Translations under genes and position numbers: made by a program | From: Sphingomonas sp. Leaf34 | GTDB taxonomy: Bacteria > Pseudomonadota > Alphaproteobacteria > Sphingomonadales > Sphingomonadaceae | DNA: 64,000 bases | Direction: 5' to 3' | NCBI RefSeq assembly: GCF_001421805.1 | Contig: NZ_LMLC01000005.1 | Span: 526,389-590,388 of the forward strand | Part shown: positions 43,195-51,734 of the stretch, in pieces | Numbering within the stretch: position 1 is the first letter of the stretch | Layout of the letters: the number at the start of each line of letters is the position of its first letter | Notes under the pieces: model-generated | The model's input: only the letters and a program-made list of their open reading frames with translations | Told to the model about the DNA's origin: nothing | The model's database searches: none

Positions 43195-44253
43195 GTGACG
43201 TCCCCGCCACCGCGCGCGCGGCACATCCTGACCTACGCCGAGGACCTGCGCGGTGGCGGCGTCGAGCGTGCCCAATTGCGCCTTGTGCGCGGCTGGCTGG
43301 CGGCGGGGCGGCGGGTAACGCTGGCGATCGAGGATCTAGCTGGGCCGCTGGCGGTTGAACTGCCGGACGGGCTGGAGATCGTTTCGCCGTCGCGGTTGCT
43401 GGCGCTTCCGAACGTGGTGCGCCGTCTCGCGCCCGACGTCATCTTCTGCCCCGGCAACTTCTACACCGGCATCGCGGCATGGACCCGGCTCCGGCTCGGC
43501 CGGGATTGCCCGCCGATCGTCGCCAAGATGTCCAACGCCCCCGCACGCGCGGATCACGGCCGGCTGATGCACGCCGCACACCAGATCTGGCTCGCGCGGC
43601 ACGGCAGCTTCCTCGACCACCTCGTCGCGATGACCCCGGCGACGGCGGACGAGGCGGCGCGCGCGACGCACATGGTCGGGCGAACGAGCGTCATCCCGAA
43701 CCCGCCGGCGGTACGGATCCCGGGTGCAGTGCCTGACCTGCCGGCACGCTACATCCTCGGCGTCGGTCGGCTGGAACCGCAGAAGCGCTGGGATCGCCTG
43801 ATCGCGGCGCTGCCGTCTTTGGCGGACCAGAGCATTCCGGCGGTGATCCTCGGCGAAGGCGACGAGCGGGGGGCAATCGAATCGCAGATCCGCGCGCTGG
43901 GCTTGGGGGACCGCGTTCGCCTGCTCGGCCACAGCACCGACCCGCTGCCGATCATGGCGCGCGCGCAGGTCGTCGTGCTGACCTCGGACTATGAAGGCGT
44001 TCCCGGCGTGTTGCGCGAGGCGCTCTCGGTGGGGACGCCGGTGATTTCGACCGAATCGAGCAGCGCGGTGGCGGAGATCATCGACCGGCCTGATCGCGGT
44101 ACGATCGTCGCGCGGGACGATCCGGCGGCGCTGATCGCGGCGCTGGATTCATGGCTGGCGCCGACCGCACCGCGACCCGAACCGGTGCCGCAACCCGGTG
44201 CGGACTCCGCCGCCCGCTATCTCGCGCTCTTCGACCAGTTGGTGCGGCGGTAG
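43195..44253 (+). CDS. Glycosyltransferase (GT4-like)
   Basis: 352-residue GT-B fold transferase. Acceptor domain start: LTYAEDLRGGGVERAQLRLV (the GGxE loop). Donor domain: YILGVGRLEPQKRWDRLIAA, VRLLGHSTDPLPIMARAQVV, and TSDYEGVPGVLREALSVGTP with the E-x7-E motif. GTG start is assigned because the only nearby ATGs lead to a seven-codon frame whose TGA overlaps this GTG. It is divergent from the membrane protein gene with 54 bp between, so shared control is likely. Product unknown. Confidence 0.9.
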   Translation: MTSPPPRARHILTYAEDLRGGGVERAQLRLVRGWLAAGRRVTLAIEDLAGPLAVELPDGLEIVSPSRLLALPNVVRRLAPDVIFCPGNFYTGIAAWTRLRLGRDCPPIVAKMSNAPARADHGRLMHAAHQIWLARHGSFLDHLVAMTPATADEAARATHMVGRTSVIPNPPAVRIPGAVPDLPARYILGVGRLEPQKRWDRLIAALPSLADQSIPAVILGEGDERGAIESQIRALGLGDRVRLLGHSTDPLPIMARAQVVVLTSDYEGVPGVLREALSVGTPVISTESSSAVAEIIDRPDRGTIVARDDPAALIAALDSWLAPTAPRPEPVPQPGADSAARYLALFDQLVRR

Positions 44254-44266
44254 CGCCTATACCCGA

Positions 44267-45334
44267 TCAGGCCGTACCTTCGGCCTCCACCTTCTCTTCT
44301 TCCCGCTCCGAGCGCCGCTCGAGCGCGGTCTTGATCATCGCAGTCATCGGGTCGGCCAGCGCCAGCCCCAAGATCCCGAACAGCGCGCTCGCCATGATCT
44401 GCGCGCCCAGCGTCAAGGCCGGCGGCAGGTCGACGGTGCGCTTGGCGACCATCGGCACGATCACGTAGCCGTCGATCGTCTGCACCACGAGATACGTGCC
44501 GATCGCCCAGTATCCCGTGTCGACGCCCGCGCTGAACCCGACCGCGACCATCAGCACGCCCGTCACGATCGCGCCGACGTTCGGAATGAACGCCAGGATG
44601 CCCGCGATGATGCCAAGCAGCATCGCCATCGGCACGCCGCCGATCGCCAGCGCGATACCGCTCGCGACACCCTCGACCGCCATGCCCAGCAGGCGCCCGG
44701 CGAGCAGCTTGCGCAACGTCTCGCCCATCTTGACCAGCGTCCTGGCGAATTCGGGCCGCAGATCGACCGGCACCATCCACTGGAGCCCGCGCGAATAGGT
44801 GCCCGGATCCATAGCGATGAACAGCCCGAGGATCAGGATCATGAACATGCTCGTGATCGCGCCGATCGCAGTGCCGACCCACGACGTCACGCGCCCGACC
44901 GAGCCAAGCGCCTCCTTGACGATGCCGTTGACGTCCGACGCGCCCGGCATCAGCCCCTGCGACGTCAGATAGCCGGTGAAACGGTTCGCCTGCATCTCGA
45001 GCGTCGAGCGGAGTTGATTGACCTGTTCGGTCACCTGCACCCCGGTCAGAACGAACGTCCCGACCAGAAACGCGGACGTCAGCAGCACGACGATCAGCAA
45101 CCGCCAGCCGCGCCCGATCGGCAACACCCGCCCGAGCAGCCGCACGCCGCCATCTAGTAGAGCTGCGAACACGACGCCGGCAAAGATGATCAGCAACGGC
45201 TGGACCAGCACGATCAGCAACGCGATCACGCAGGCGAGACCGAGCCAGATTACCGCGCGCTTCAGTTCCTTGCGCAGGAACGGATCGCGCATCTCGACCG
45301 GGCTGAGCTCGTCGACGGGCCTTGTTGCGGCCAT
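44267..45334 (-). CDS. AI-2E family (PerM/YdiK-type) transporter
   Basis: 355-residue inner-membrane protein of the AI-2E transporter superfamily. Two helices at the N-terminus (IWLGLACVIALLIVLVQPLL, LLIVVLLTSAFLVGTFVLTG), a soluble helical part, and C-terminal helices with GIIAGILAFIPNVGAIVTGV, the family's conserved PxxG segment, then TYLVVQTIDGYVIVPMVAKR. Members export signals or solutes, or exchange ions; the substrate here is open. It ends two bases after the lepB stop... on the same strand, so the two may be cotranscribed. Confidence 0.92.
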   Translation of the reverse strand: MAATRPVDELSPVEMRDPFLRKELKRAVIWLGLACVIALLIVLVQPLLIIFAGVVFAALLDGGVRLLGRVLPIGRGWRLLIVVLLTSAFLVGTFVLTGVQVTEQVNQLRSTLEMQANRFTGYLTSQGLMPGASDVNGIVKEALGSVGRVTSWVGTAIGAITSMFMILILGLFIAMDPGTYSRGLQWMVPVDLRPEFARTLVKMGETLRKLLAGRLLGMAVEGVASGIALAIGGVPMAMLLGIIAGILAFIPNVGAIVTGVLMVAVGFSAGVDTGYWAIGTYLVVQTIDGYVIVPMVAKRTVDLPPALTLGAQIMASALFGILGLALADPMTAMIKTALERRSEREEEKVEAEGTA

Positions 45335-45335
45335 C

Positions 45336-46319
45336 TCAGTTCGCCTTGGCAGGGTGCAGCGACGTGCCGGCGCGGTCCGAGCGCAGCGATCCCCACCAGG
45401 TCAGCGGGTTGAAGGTCGCATCGCCATCGAGGCTGAAGGTGATGAACTCCGCGCGGCCGCCGAGATTCTCATACGGCACCGGACCGCCGAGCCCGAGCTG
45501 GCTCAGCGCGAACCGGCTGTCGGCGGAGCGATCGCGGTTGTCGCCCATCAGGAAGACGTGGTTCGCAGGGATCGTGATCTCCGCGAAATTGTCGCCCTGG
45601 CTGTCGGATTCGAGGTCCACCGTCTCGTAGCGGCGGCCGTTCGGCAGAGTCTCGGTATAGGTCGGCAGGCGGCACATCTCGCGCCCGTCGGGCAGCGTCT
45701 CGCGCGCGCCGGGATAGTCGATCTCGCTGCACGGGCTGTTGGTGTCGACCGGGATTAGCGTGTCGTGAAGGGGCCCGCGCTTCACCGCGACGCCGTTGAG
45801 GAACACGATCCCGCCGCGCACCGCTAGCTTGTCGCCAGGCAGCCCGATGACGCGCTTGATATAGTCGTTATGCGTCCCCGGCGGCGTCACGATCACCACG
45901 TCGCCGCGTGTCGGCAGCGATCCGAACAGCCGCCCGTGGATGAACGGCAGCGATACGCTCCAGCTGTCTTCCTGCTGGCGCAGCACGACGCCCTTGAAGA
46001 TCGCGACCGGGTTTGGGATCGTCGGCGACACGAACGACCAGCCATAGGCGAACTTGGTCACCACCAGCCGGTCGCCGATCCGAAGCCCCGGCAGCATCGA
46101 TTCACTGGGGATATAAAAGGGCTTGGCGATGAAGCTGTGGAAGCCGAGCACGACCAGGATCAGCCAGAAGATCCCCTTCACCTCGCCCCACCAGTCGGTG
46201 CCGCGGCGGCGGGGGGTGTCCGGTGCGGCGACCGTCGGAGCGGTGGCATCGGCCGCCGTCGCCTGCTGCGCGAGGGGCTTGTCTGGGAACTCGTTGCCGT
46301 CCAACGCCGCGTCCTTCAT
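45336..46319 (-). CDS. lepB: Signal peptidase I
   Basis: Removes signal peptides from exported proteins at the periplasmic face. 327 residues. One membrane helix (IFWLILVVLGFHSFIAKPFY) is followed by the catalytic serine segment IPSESMLPGLRIGDRLVV (Ser near residue 73) and the general-base lysine segment DYIKRVIGLPGDKLAVRGG (Lys near residue 153), then FLMGDNRDRSADSRF. The length is at the upper end because of a variable N-terminus and an insert of about 45 residues after the lysine segment. Its start overlaps the acpS... stop by four bases, so the order acpS-lepB is translationally coupled. Confidence 0.97.
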   Translation of the reverse strand: MKDAALDGNEFPDKPLAQQATAADATAPTVAAPDTPRRRGTDWWGEVKGIFWLILVVLGFHSFIAKPFYIPSESMLPGLRIGDRLVVTKFAYGWSFVSPTIPNPVAIFKGVVLRQQEDSWSVSLPFIHGRLFGSLPTRGDVVIVTPPGTHNDYIKRVIGLPGDKLAVRGGIVFLNGVAVKRGPLHDTLIPVDTNSPCSEIDYPGARETLPDGREMCRLPTYTETLPNGRRYETVDLESDSQGDNFAEITIPANHVFLMGDNRDRSADSRFALSQLGLGGPVPYENLGGRAEFITFSLDGDATFNPLTWWGSLRSDRAGTSLHPAKAN

Positions 46320-46741
46320 CGATTCATATCTACTTGAGATATCAGAGGTATAGCTTCGATGATCACGAAGGCCTGCGCCCAGGGGTGATCATCCGTCATC
46401 GTCAGATGCACGCGCGCGGCGTGGCCTTCGGGCGTCAACGCGTCAAGCCTCGCTTTGGCGCCTCCGGTCAGCACCAGCGTCGGTGCCCCGCTGGCGGCGT
46501 TGACCACGCCGATATCGCGCATGAACACGCCCGCGCGAAACCCCGTCCCGACCGCCTTCGAAAACGCTTCCTTCGCCGCGAACCGCTTGGCCAGCGTCCC
46601 GGCCTTGGTAAACGGTCGCCGCGCCGCCTTGGCGCGCTCGACATCGGTAAACACGCGCTGCTCGAACCGCGCGCCGAACCGCTCCAGCGACGCCGTGATC
46701 CGCTCGATATTACACAGGTCGGACCCGAGCCCGATAATCAT
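46316..46741 (-). CDS. acpS: Holo-[acyl-carrier-protein] synthase
   Basis: Transfers 4'-phosphopantetheine from CoA to acyl carrier protein. 141 residues. The metal ligands are seen: Asp in MIIGLGSDLCNIERI and Glu in KRFAAKEAFSKAVGTG. The C-terminal strand ARVHLTMTDDHPWAQAFVII is family-typical. It is coupled to lepB by ATGA overlap, a common order (pdxJ-acpS-lepB) in alphaproteobacteria. The gap to pdxJ upstream is filled by a palindromic repeat. Confidence 0.97.
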   Translation of the reverse strand: MIIGLGSDLCNIERITASLERFGARFEQRVFTDVERAKAARRPFTKAGTLAKRFAAKEAFSKAVGTGFRAGVFMRDIGVVNAASGAPTLVLTGGAKARLDALTPEGHAARVHLTMTDDHPWAQAFVIIEAIPLISQVDMNR

Positions 46742-46771
46742 CGCAACGCCTGTAGTCGGAAGACAAAAGAT

Positions 46772-46907
46772 TTTGTTCGCGCGGAGGCACGGAGGCGCGG
46801 AGAGTTTGAGAGCCGCAAGTGCGGCGAAGGGGATTGGAGAGGGCCGATCGAACGAAGTGCGGAAGCTCCCTTCTCCTCCGCGTCTCCGCGCCTCCGCGCG
46901 ACCAAAC
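46772..46907. repeat. Family F palindromic repeat
   Basis: Inverted arms of about 30 bp (CGCGCGGAGGCACGGAGGCG and the inverse ending CGCCTCCGCGCG) with a loop of about 70 bp. It is the only copy seen in the window and lies between pdxJ and acpS, inside a likely operon. Confidence 0.75.
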
Positions 46908-46915
46908 CTTCTTGC

Positions 46916-47656
46916 CTACCGCGCCGCATCCATAGCCTCGCGCATCAGCCGAACCGCCTCGCCAAGCCCGACGAACAGCGCCTCGCCCACCAGGAAATGC
47001 CCGATGTTCAGCTCGCGAACCTGCCGGATCGCCGCGATCGGCGCGACGTTGTCGTAGGTGAGCCCGTGCCCCGCATGCACCTCGATGCCGTTCTTCGCCG
47101 CGAGCGCCGCCGCGTCGGTCAGGCGCCGAAGCTCCGCCGTCCGCGCCTCGCCCGAGAGTTCGGCGTATAAGCCGGTGTGCAGTTCGACCACCGGCACCTT
47201 GAGCCGCACCGCCGCCTCGATCTGCCGCGCGTCCGGCTCGATGAACAAGGACACGCGTATCCCCGCCCCCGCCAAGGCGTCGACCAGCCGGGCCATCCGG
47301 TCGTAATGTCCGGCGACGTCGAGCCCGCCCTCGGTGGTCAGCTCCTCGCGCTTCTCAGGTACGATGCACGCCGCGTGCGGCTTGTGACGCAGCGCTATGC
47401 CCAGCATCTCGTCGGTCGCCGCCATTTCCAGGTTGAGCGGAATCGCCAACTCCCCCGACAACCGCGCAATGTCGTCGTCGGTGATATGCCGGCGGTCCTC
47501 GCGCAGGTGCGCGGTGATTCCGTCAGCCCCCGCCGCGGCCGCGACCAAAGCCGCGCGCACCGGATCGGGATACCCCGCCCCGCGCGCATTGCGCACCGTC
47601 GCGACGTGATCGATGTTCACGCCCAGGCGCAGATGCTCGCTACCGGGGAGGCTCAT
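46916..47656 (-). CDS. pdxJ: Pyridoxine 5'-phosphate synthase
   Basis: Condenses 3-amino-2-oxopropyl phosphate with deoxyxylulose phosphate in vitamin B6 synthesis. 246 residues. TIM-barrel motifs: LRLGVNIDHVATVRNARG, GADGITAHLREDRRHI, PHAACIVPEKREELTTEGGL and EVHAGHGLTYDNV with the conserved His and Glu/Asp. The start overlaps the pyrE stop by four bases. It is followed by the family F repeat. Confidence 0.98.
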   Translation of the reverse strand: MSLPGSEHLRLGVNIDHVATVRNARGAGYPDPVRAALVAAAAGADGITAHLREDRRHITDDDIARLSGELAIPLNLEMAATDEMLGIALRHKPHAACIVPEKREELTTEGGLDVAGHYDRMARLVDALAGAGIRVSLFIEPDARQIEAAVRLKVPVVELHTGLYAELSGEARTAELRRLTDAAALAAKNGIEVHAGHGLTYDNVAPIAAIRQVRELNIGHFLVGEALFVGLGEAVRLMREAMDAAR

Positions 47657-48237
47657 GCCGCCGCCCTGCTGCCGGGCTTGATCGCCGGAATCGCCGCCAG
47701 CTCGGCGGGCAAGGCATCCGCCGGATAGGTCGGGACGTCGAGCCGGATCAGCGGGAAGAACGGCACGCCCAGATCCGCCGTCCCGTTCGAGCGATCGACC
47801 AGCGCCGCCGCCGCGACCGTCACGCCGCCCGCCCGTCCGATCGCGGCGATCGCCTCACGCGACGACAGCCCGGTGGTGACCACGTCCTCCATCATCAGCA
47901 CCGTCTGCCCCGGCGTCAGGCGGAACCCGCGGCGCAGCTCGAACACGCCGTCGGGCCGTTCGAGGAACATAGCCTCGACGCCGAGCGCACGTGCCATTTC
48001 GTGCCCCGCGATCACGCCGCCCATCGCCGGCGACACCACCGCGCCGATCTGCGCGCGCAGATTGGCTGGGATCGACGCGACCAGCGCCTCCGACAACCGT
48101 GCGCCCCGCGCCGGGTCCATCAACACCCGCGCGCATTGCAGGTAGCGCGAACTGCGCAGCCCCGAGGACAGGATGAAATGCCCTTCGAGCAACGCTTCGG
48201 CAGCGCGGAATTCGGCGAGCACGTCGTCTTCGGTCAT
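47653..48237 (-). CDS. pyrE: Orotate phosphoribosyltransferase
   Basis: Makes orotidine monophosphate from orotate and PRPP. 194 residues. Seen: GHFILSSGLRSSRYLQCARV at the N-terminus and the PRPP loop VLMMEDVVTTGLSSREAIAA (acidic pair followed by TTG). SPAMGGVIAGHEMARALG is also typical. First gene of a pyrE-pdxJ-acpS-lepB series on this strand; it faces the cytochrome oxidase operon across a 319 bp gap. Confidence 0.97.
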   Translation of the reverse strand: MTEDDVLAEFRAAEALLEGHFILSSGLRSSRYLQCARVLMDPARGARLSEALVASIPANLRAQIGAVVSPAMGGVIAGHEMARALGVEAMFLERPDGVFELRRGFRLTPGQTVLMMEDVVTTGLSSREAIAAIGRAGGVTVAAAALVDRSNGTADLGVPFFPLIRLDVPTYPADALPAELAAIPAIKPGSRAAA

Positions 48238-48336
48238 CGCGGGTCATCGCTCCAAAAGGATCTGCCGCGCTGATACGAGCGCGCGAATGGCCGCGCAACG
48301 ACTACCGACGCTTCGGGCATCACACGTCACCCCACC

Positions 48337-48417
48337 CGTCATCCTGACGAAAGTCAGGATCCAGCGTCCCGAGCGCACCATTCTTGGCTCTGGATCCTGA
48401 CTTTCGTCAGGATGACG
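48337..48417. repeat. Family G palindromic repeat
   Basis: The arms GTCATCCTGACGAAAGTCAG and its exact inverse, each a small hairpin, flank a loop of about 25 bp. It lies between the divergent pyrE and ctaC genes; the rest of that gap is the ctaC upstream region, in which no promoter can be named with confidence. Confidence 0.85.
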
Positions 48418-48556
48418 GTAACTAGGCTCATTCCCGCCTTTGCCAGACAATGCTTGAGGCATCCCCCCCCGCCGCGTATAGCCCTGACAAAATTATAAAC
48501 AGACATCCGCGCGTCCGTGATATCGGGTTCGCTATAAACCGGGGTCAAGAACAACG

Positions 48557-49729
48557 ATGCGCAAGATGGGGATGAGAGGATTTGCGATGGCAGCGGGGCT
48601 CGCACTGGCGAGTCTCGGTGGTGTCGCCGGACATGCGGCCCAGCCAGTGGGCCAGCCAGCGACACCGCAGGCAGCGGCGGCGCCCGGCGGCGTATCCAAC
48701 ACCGCGCCGACCACGTCGGCCGCGACGCCGACCGCCAACCCGTCCAGCCCCGAACTCGCGATGGACGGCGCCCCCGCGATGACGGCCAAGCCGATGATCG
48801 GCCAGCCGACCGACGGCCTGTTCGGGCTCCAGCCGCAGGTGACGAAGAACGGCCAGTTCGCGCACTGGATGCACAATTCGATCCTCGTGCCGACGATCAC
48901 GATCATCTCGCTGCTCGTGCTCGGCCTGCTGTTCTGGGTGTCGTTCCGCTATCGCCGGGCGCGCAACCCGGTGGCGTCGAAGACGAGCCACAACACCTTT
49001 ATCGAGATCATCTGGACGCTTGCGCCGGTCGTGATCCTCGTCCTGATCGCAGTCCCCTCGATCGGGCTGCTCCAGGCGCAGTTCAAGCCGGCGCCGTCGG
49101 GTGCCGTCACGCTCAAGGCGATCGGCAACCAATGGTATTGGACGTACCAGTATCCCGACAATGGCGGCTTCGAGATCACCGCCAACATGCTGAAGGAAAA
49201 GGGTGAGGTCGCCGCCGGCGAACGCGCCCGCACCGCTGCCGACGGCCCCAAGCTGCTCGCCACCGACAACCGCATCGTCCTGCCCGTCGGCGTGCCGATC
49301 CGCCTGATCACGACGTCGAACGACGTGATCCACAGCTGGGCGGTCCCGGCGTTCTGGATCAAGCTCGACGCTATCCCGGGCCGCCTGAACGAGACAAGCT
49401 TCACGATTGACAAGCCCGGCCTGTATTTCGGCCAGTGCTCTGAACTCTGCGGCGCGCGCCACGGCTATATGCCGATCGCGGTCGAGGCGGTTCCGCCCGC
49501 GCAATATGCCGCCTGGGTTCGCGCCAAGGGCGGCACGATGCCGACCCCCGGCAAGGCCTCCGACAAGGTGATCCCGCAGCCCGGCGCCGACGGCTCCGCG
49601 GCGAAGGTCGAGGAGGCTGCCGAGACCGCGAACGCGACCGGCCCTGTTGAAAACGTGACAACCGCAGCCCCCGCGACGACGCAGGGCGCCACCTCAAACC
49701 CGGCCGGCGCCGGCAACGCGGGACTCTAA
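48557..49729 (+). CDS. ctaC: Cytochrome c oxidase subunit II
   Basis: Receives electrons from cytochrome c through the CuA center of the aa3 oxidase. 390 residues. Signal-like N-terminus, then a Pro/Ala/Thr-rich stretch, two membrane helices (IISLLVLGLLFWVSFRYR, VILVLIAVPSIGLL), NQWYWTYQYPD (aromatic electron entry) and the CuA motif FGQCSELCGARHGYM. A C-terminal tail of about 75 residues rich in Ala, Thr and Pro follows the copper domain and is longer than usual. ctaD starts one base after its stop. Confidence 0.97.
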   Translation: MRKMGMRGFAMAAGLALASLGGVAGHAAQPVGQPATPQAAAAPGGVSNTAPTTSAATPTANPSSPELAMDGAPAMTAKPMIGQPTDGLFGLQPQVTKNGQFAHWMHNSILVPTITIISLLVLGLLFWVSFRYRRARNPVASKTSHNTFIEIIWTLAPVVILVLIAVPSIGLLQAQFKPAPSGAVTLKAIGNQWYWTYQYPDNGGFEITANMLKEKGEVAAGERARTAADGPKLLATDNRIVLPVGVPIRLITTSNDVIHSWAVPAFWIKLDAIPGRLNETSFTIDKPGLYFGQCSELCGARHGYMPIAVEAVPPAQYAAWVRAKGGTMPTPGKASDKVIPQPGADGSAAKVEEAAETANATGPVENVTTAAPATTQGATSNPAGAGNAGL

Positions 49730-49730
49730 G

Positions 49731-51395
49731 ATGACCGACACCGCTCTCAACCCATCGGCGTTCGTTTCGCACGAGGCGCACGACCATCATCACGACACCG
49801 ATCACAAGCCGGGTTTCTTCGCGCGCTGGTTCATGTCGACCAACCACAAGGACATCGGCACGCTGTACCTGATCTTCGCGATCGTCGCGGGGATCATCGG
49901 CGGCTCGGTCTCGGGGCTCATGCGCGCCGAGCTCGCGCACCCCGGCATCCAGTATCTCCAGGGCTGGGCGTCGATGCTGCACGGCGGCAGCGCCAGCCTC
50001 GATGAGTCGCTCCACCTCTGGAACGTGCTGATCACCGCGCACGGCCTGATCATGGTGTTCTTCATGGTCATGCCGGCGATGGTCGGCGGGTTCGGCAACT
50101 GGTTCGTGCCGATCATGATCGGCGCGCCCGACATGGCGTTCCCGCGGATGAACAACGTATCGTTCTGGCTGCTGATCCCCGCCTTCACGCTGCTGCTCGC
50201 CTCGCCGTTCTTCGGCGGTGCGGGTAATGGCTGGACGCTCTACGCCCCGCTCTCGACGTACGGCGAGCCCGGGCCGTCGACCGACATGGCGATCCTCGCG
50301 CTCCATCTCGCGGGTGCATCGTCGATCCTCGGCGCGATCAACTTCATCACGACGATCTTCAACATGCGCGCGCCGGGCATGACGCTGCACAAGATGCCGC
50401 TGTTCGTCTGGTCGATGCTCGTCACCGCGTTCCTGCTGCTGCTCGCGCTCCCGGTCCTCGCGGCCGCGATCACGATGCTGCTGACCGATCGCAACTTCGG
50501 CACGACGTTCTTCGATCCGGCCGGCGGCGGCGATCCCGTCCTCTACCAGCATCTGTTCTGGTTCTTCGGCCATCCCGAAGTCTACATCATGATCCTGCCG
50601 GGCTTCGGCATCGTCAGCCAGATCATCTCGACGTTCAGCCGCAAGCCCGTCTTCGGCTATCTCGGCATGGCCTATGCCATGGTCGCGATCGGCGTGGTCG
50701 GGTTCGTCGTGTGGGCGCACCACATGTTCACCACCGGCCTCAGCGTGAACACCAAGATGTACTTCACCGCCGCGACGATGGTCATCGCGGTGCCGACCGG
50801 CATCAAGATCTTCTCGTGGATCGCGACGATGTGGGGCGGATCGCTCACCTTCAAGACGCCGATGGTATGGTCGATCGGCTTCATCTTCATGTTCACCGTC
50901 GGCGGCGTGACCGGCGTCGTGCTCGCCAACGGCGGCATCGACGACTACATGCAGGACACGTACTATGTGGTGGCGCATTTCCACTACGTGCTGAGCCTTG
51001 GCGCGGTGTTCTCGCTGTTCGCGGGCTTCTACTACTGGTTCCCGAAAATGTCGGGCAAGATGTATAATGAGTTCCTCGGCCAGCTGCACTTCTGGGTGTT
51101 CTTCATCGGCGTGAACGTGATGTTCTTCCCGATGCATTTCCTGGGTCTGCAGGGCATGCCGCGCCGCATTCCGGACTACACCCCGCAGTATGAGCATTGG
51201 AACACGGTCGCTTCGGTCGGCTACATGATCATGGCCGCGGGCATGGTGGTGTTCTTCGTCAACCTGATCTGGTCGATGATCGCGGGCAAGCCGGCCGGCG
51301 ACAACCCCTGGGGCGACGGCGCGACGACGCTGGAGTGGACGATCTCCTCGCCGCCGCCGTATCACCAGTTCGAAACGCTGCCAAAGATCGACTGA
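49731..51395 (+). CDS. ctaD: Cytochrome c oxidase subunit I
   Basis: Catalytic subunit with heme a and the heme a3-CuB site, pumping protons. 554 residues with about 12 helices. The heme ligand region is ITAHGLIMVFFMVMPAMVGG. The CuB/Tyr cross-link motif is HLFWFFGHPEVYIMILPGFG, followed by WAHHMFTTGLS, and YYVVAHFHYVLSLGAVFSLF holds the other heme ligands. The Glu in GHPEVY marks an A1-type oxidase with a complete K- and D-channel set. It is followed by a structured 3' region and a terminator, which splits it from ctaB. Confidence 0.98.
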   Translation: MTDTALNPSAFVSHEAHDHHHDTDHKPGFFARWFMSTNHKDIGTLYLIFAIVAGIIGGSVSGLMRAELAHPGIQYLQGWASMLHGGSASLDESLHLWNVLITAHGLIMVFFMVMPAMVGGFGNWFVPIMIGAPDMAFPRMNNVSFWLLIPAFTLLLASPFFGGAGNGWTLYAPLSTYGEPGPSTDMAILALHLAGASSILGAINFITTIFNMRAPGMTLHKMPLFVWSMLVTAFLLLLALPVLAAAITMLLTDRNFGTTFFDPAGGGDPVLYQHLFWFFGHPEVYIMILPGFGIVSQIISTFSRKPVFGYLGMAYAMVAIGVVGFVVWAHHMFTTGLSVNTKMYFTAATMVIAVPTGIKIFSWIATMWGGSLTFKTPMVWSIGFIFMFTVGGVTGVVLANGGIDDYMQDTYYVVAHFHYVLSLGAVFSLFAGFYYWFPKMSGKMYNEFLGQLHFWVFFIGVNVMFFPMHFLGLQGMPRRIPDYTPQYEHWNTVASVGYMIMAAGMVVFFVNLIWSMIAGKPAGDNPWGDGATTLEWTISSPPPYHQFETLPKID

Positions 51396-51503
51396 GGATG
51401 CGAGGCGACGTAGCGTACGCTACGCGCCGGTGCGCAACGCGCACGCATCCGCTCGGCCGGCGCGGCTCGCCGCGTCCGACGACACGGGACTTGCTCCCGT
51501 GTC
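51396..51503 (+). promoter_or_regulatory. Multi-hairpin 3' UTR element of ctaD
   Basis: Directly after the ctaD stop: a long stem-loop closed by GGATGCG/CGCATCC with an inner palindrome (GTAGCGTACGCTAC), the word GCTCGGCCGG, hairpin CGCGGC/GCCGCG, linker TCCGAC, and hairpin GACACGGGA/TCCCGTGTC with loop CTTGC. A purine-rich AGAAAAGAGA leads into the terminator. Same order as after rpoZ and rpsD. Confidence 0.6.
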
Positions 51504-51522
51504 GGGGCCAGCCAGAAAAGAG

Positions 51523-51553
51523 AACGCCTCGGGGAAACCCGGGGCGTTTTTTG
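51523..51553 (+). terminator. Intrinsic terminator of ctaD
   Basis: The stem CGCCTCGGG/CCCGGGGCG with loop GAAA is followed by TTTTTT. It would end the ctaCD transcript before the next gene. Confidence 0.88.
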
Positions 51554-51587
51554 TTGTACGACGATCCCCCGCCCCGCCCCCCAAACG

Positions 51588-51673
51588 CCGTCATCCCAGC
51601 GAAAGCTGGGATCTTCCATTGCGAGTCCGACCGCGCGTCAAACTGGAGACCCCAGCTTTCGCTGGGGTGACGG
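51588..51673. repeat. Family G palindromic repeat
   Basis: The arms CCGTCATCCCAGCGAAAGCT and its inverse flank a loop of about 35 bp. The design is that of the pyrE/ctaC copy, but with CCAGC for CTGAC. It lies between the ctaD terminator and the inserted membrane-protein gene. Confidence 0.85.
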
Positions 51674-51734
51674 TATGTTTCTGACACTATCCTTCATTCA
51701 CCATTCCAAAGGACAATCGCGCTAATCCGCCTTC

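Noticed and set aside
46738..46929. 63-codon frame between acpS and pdxJ
   Set aside because: It is only the translation of the family F palindrome.
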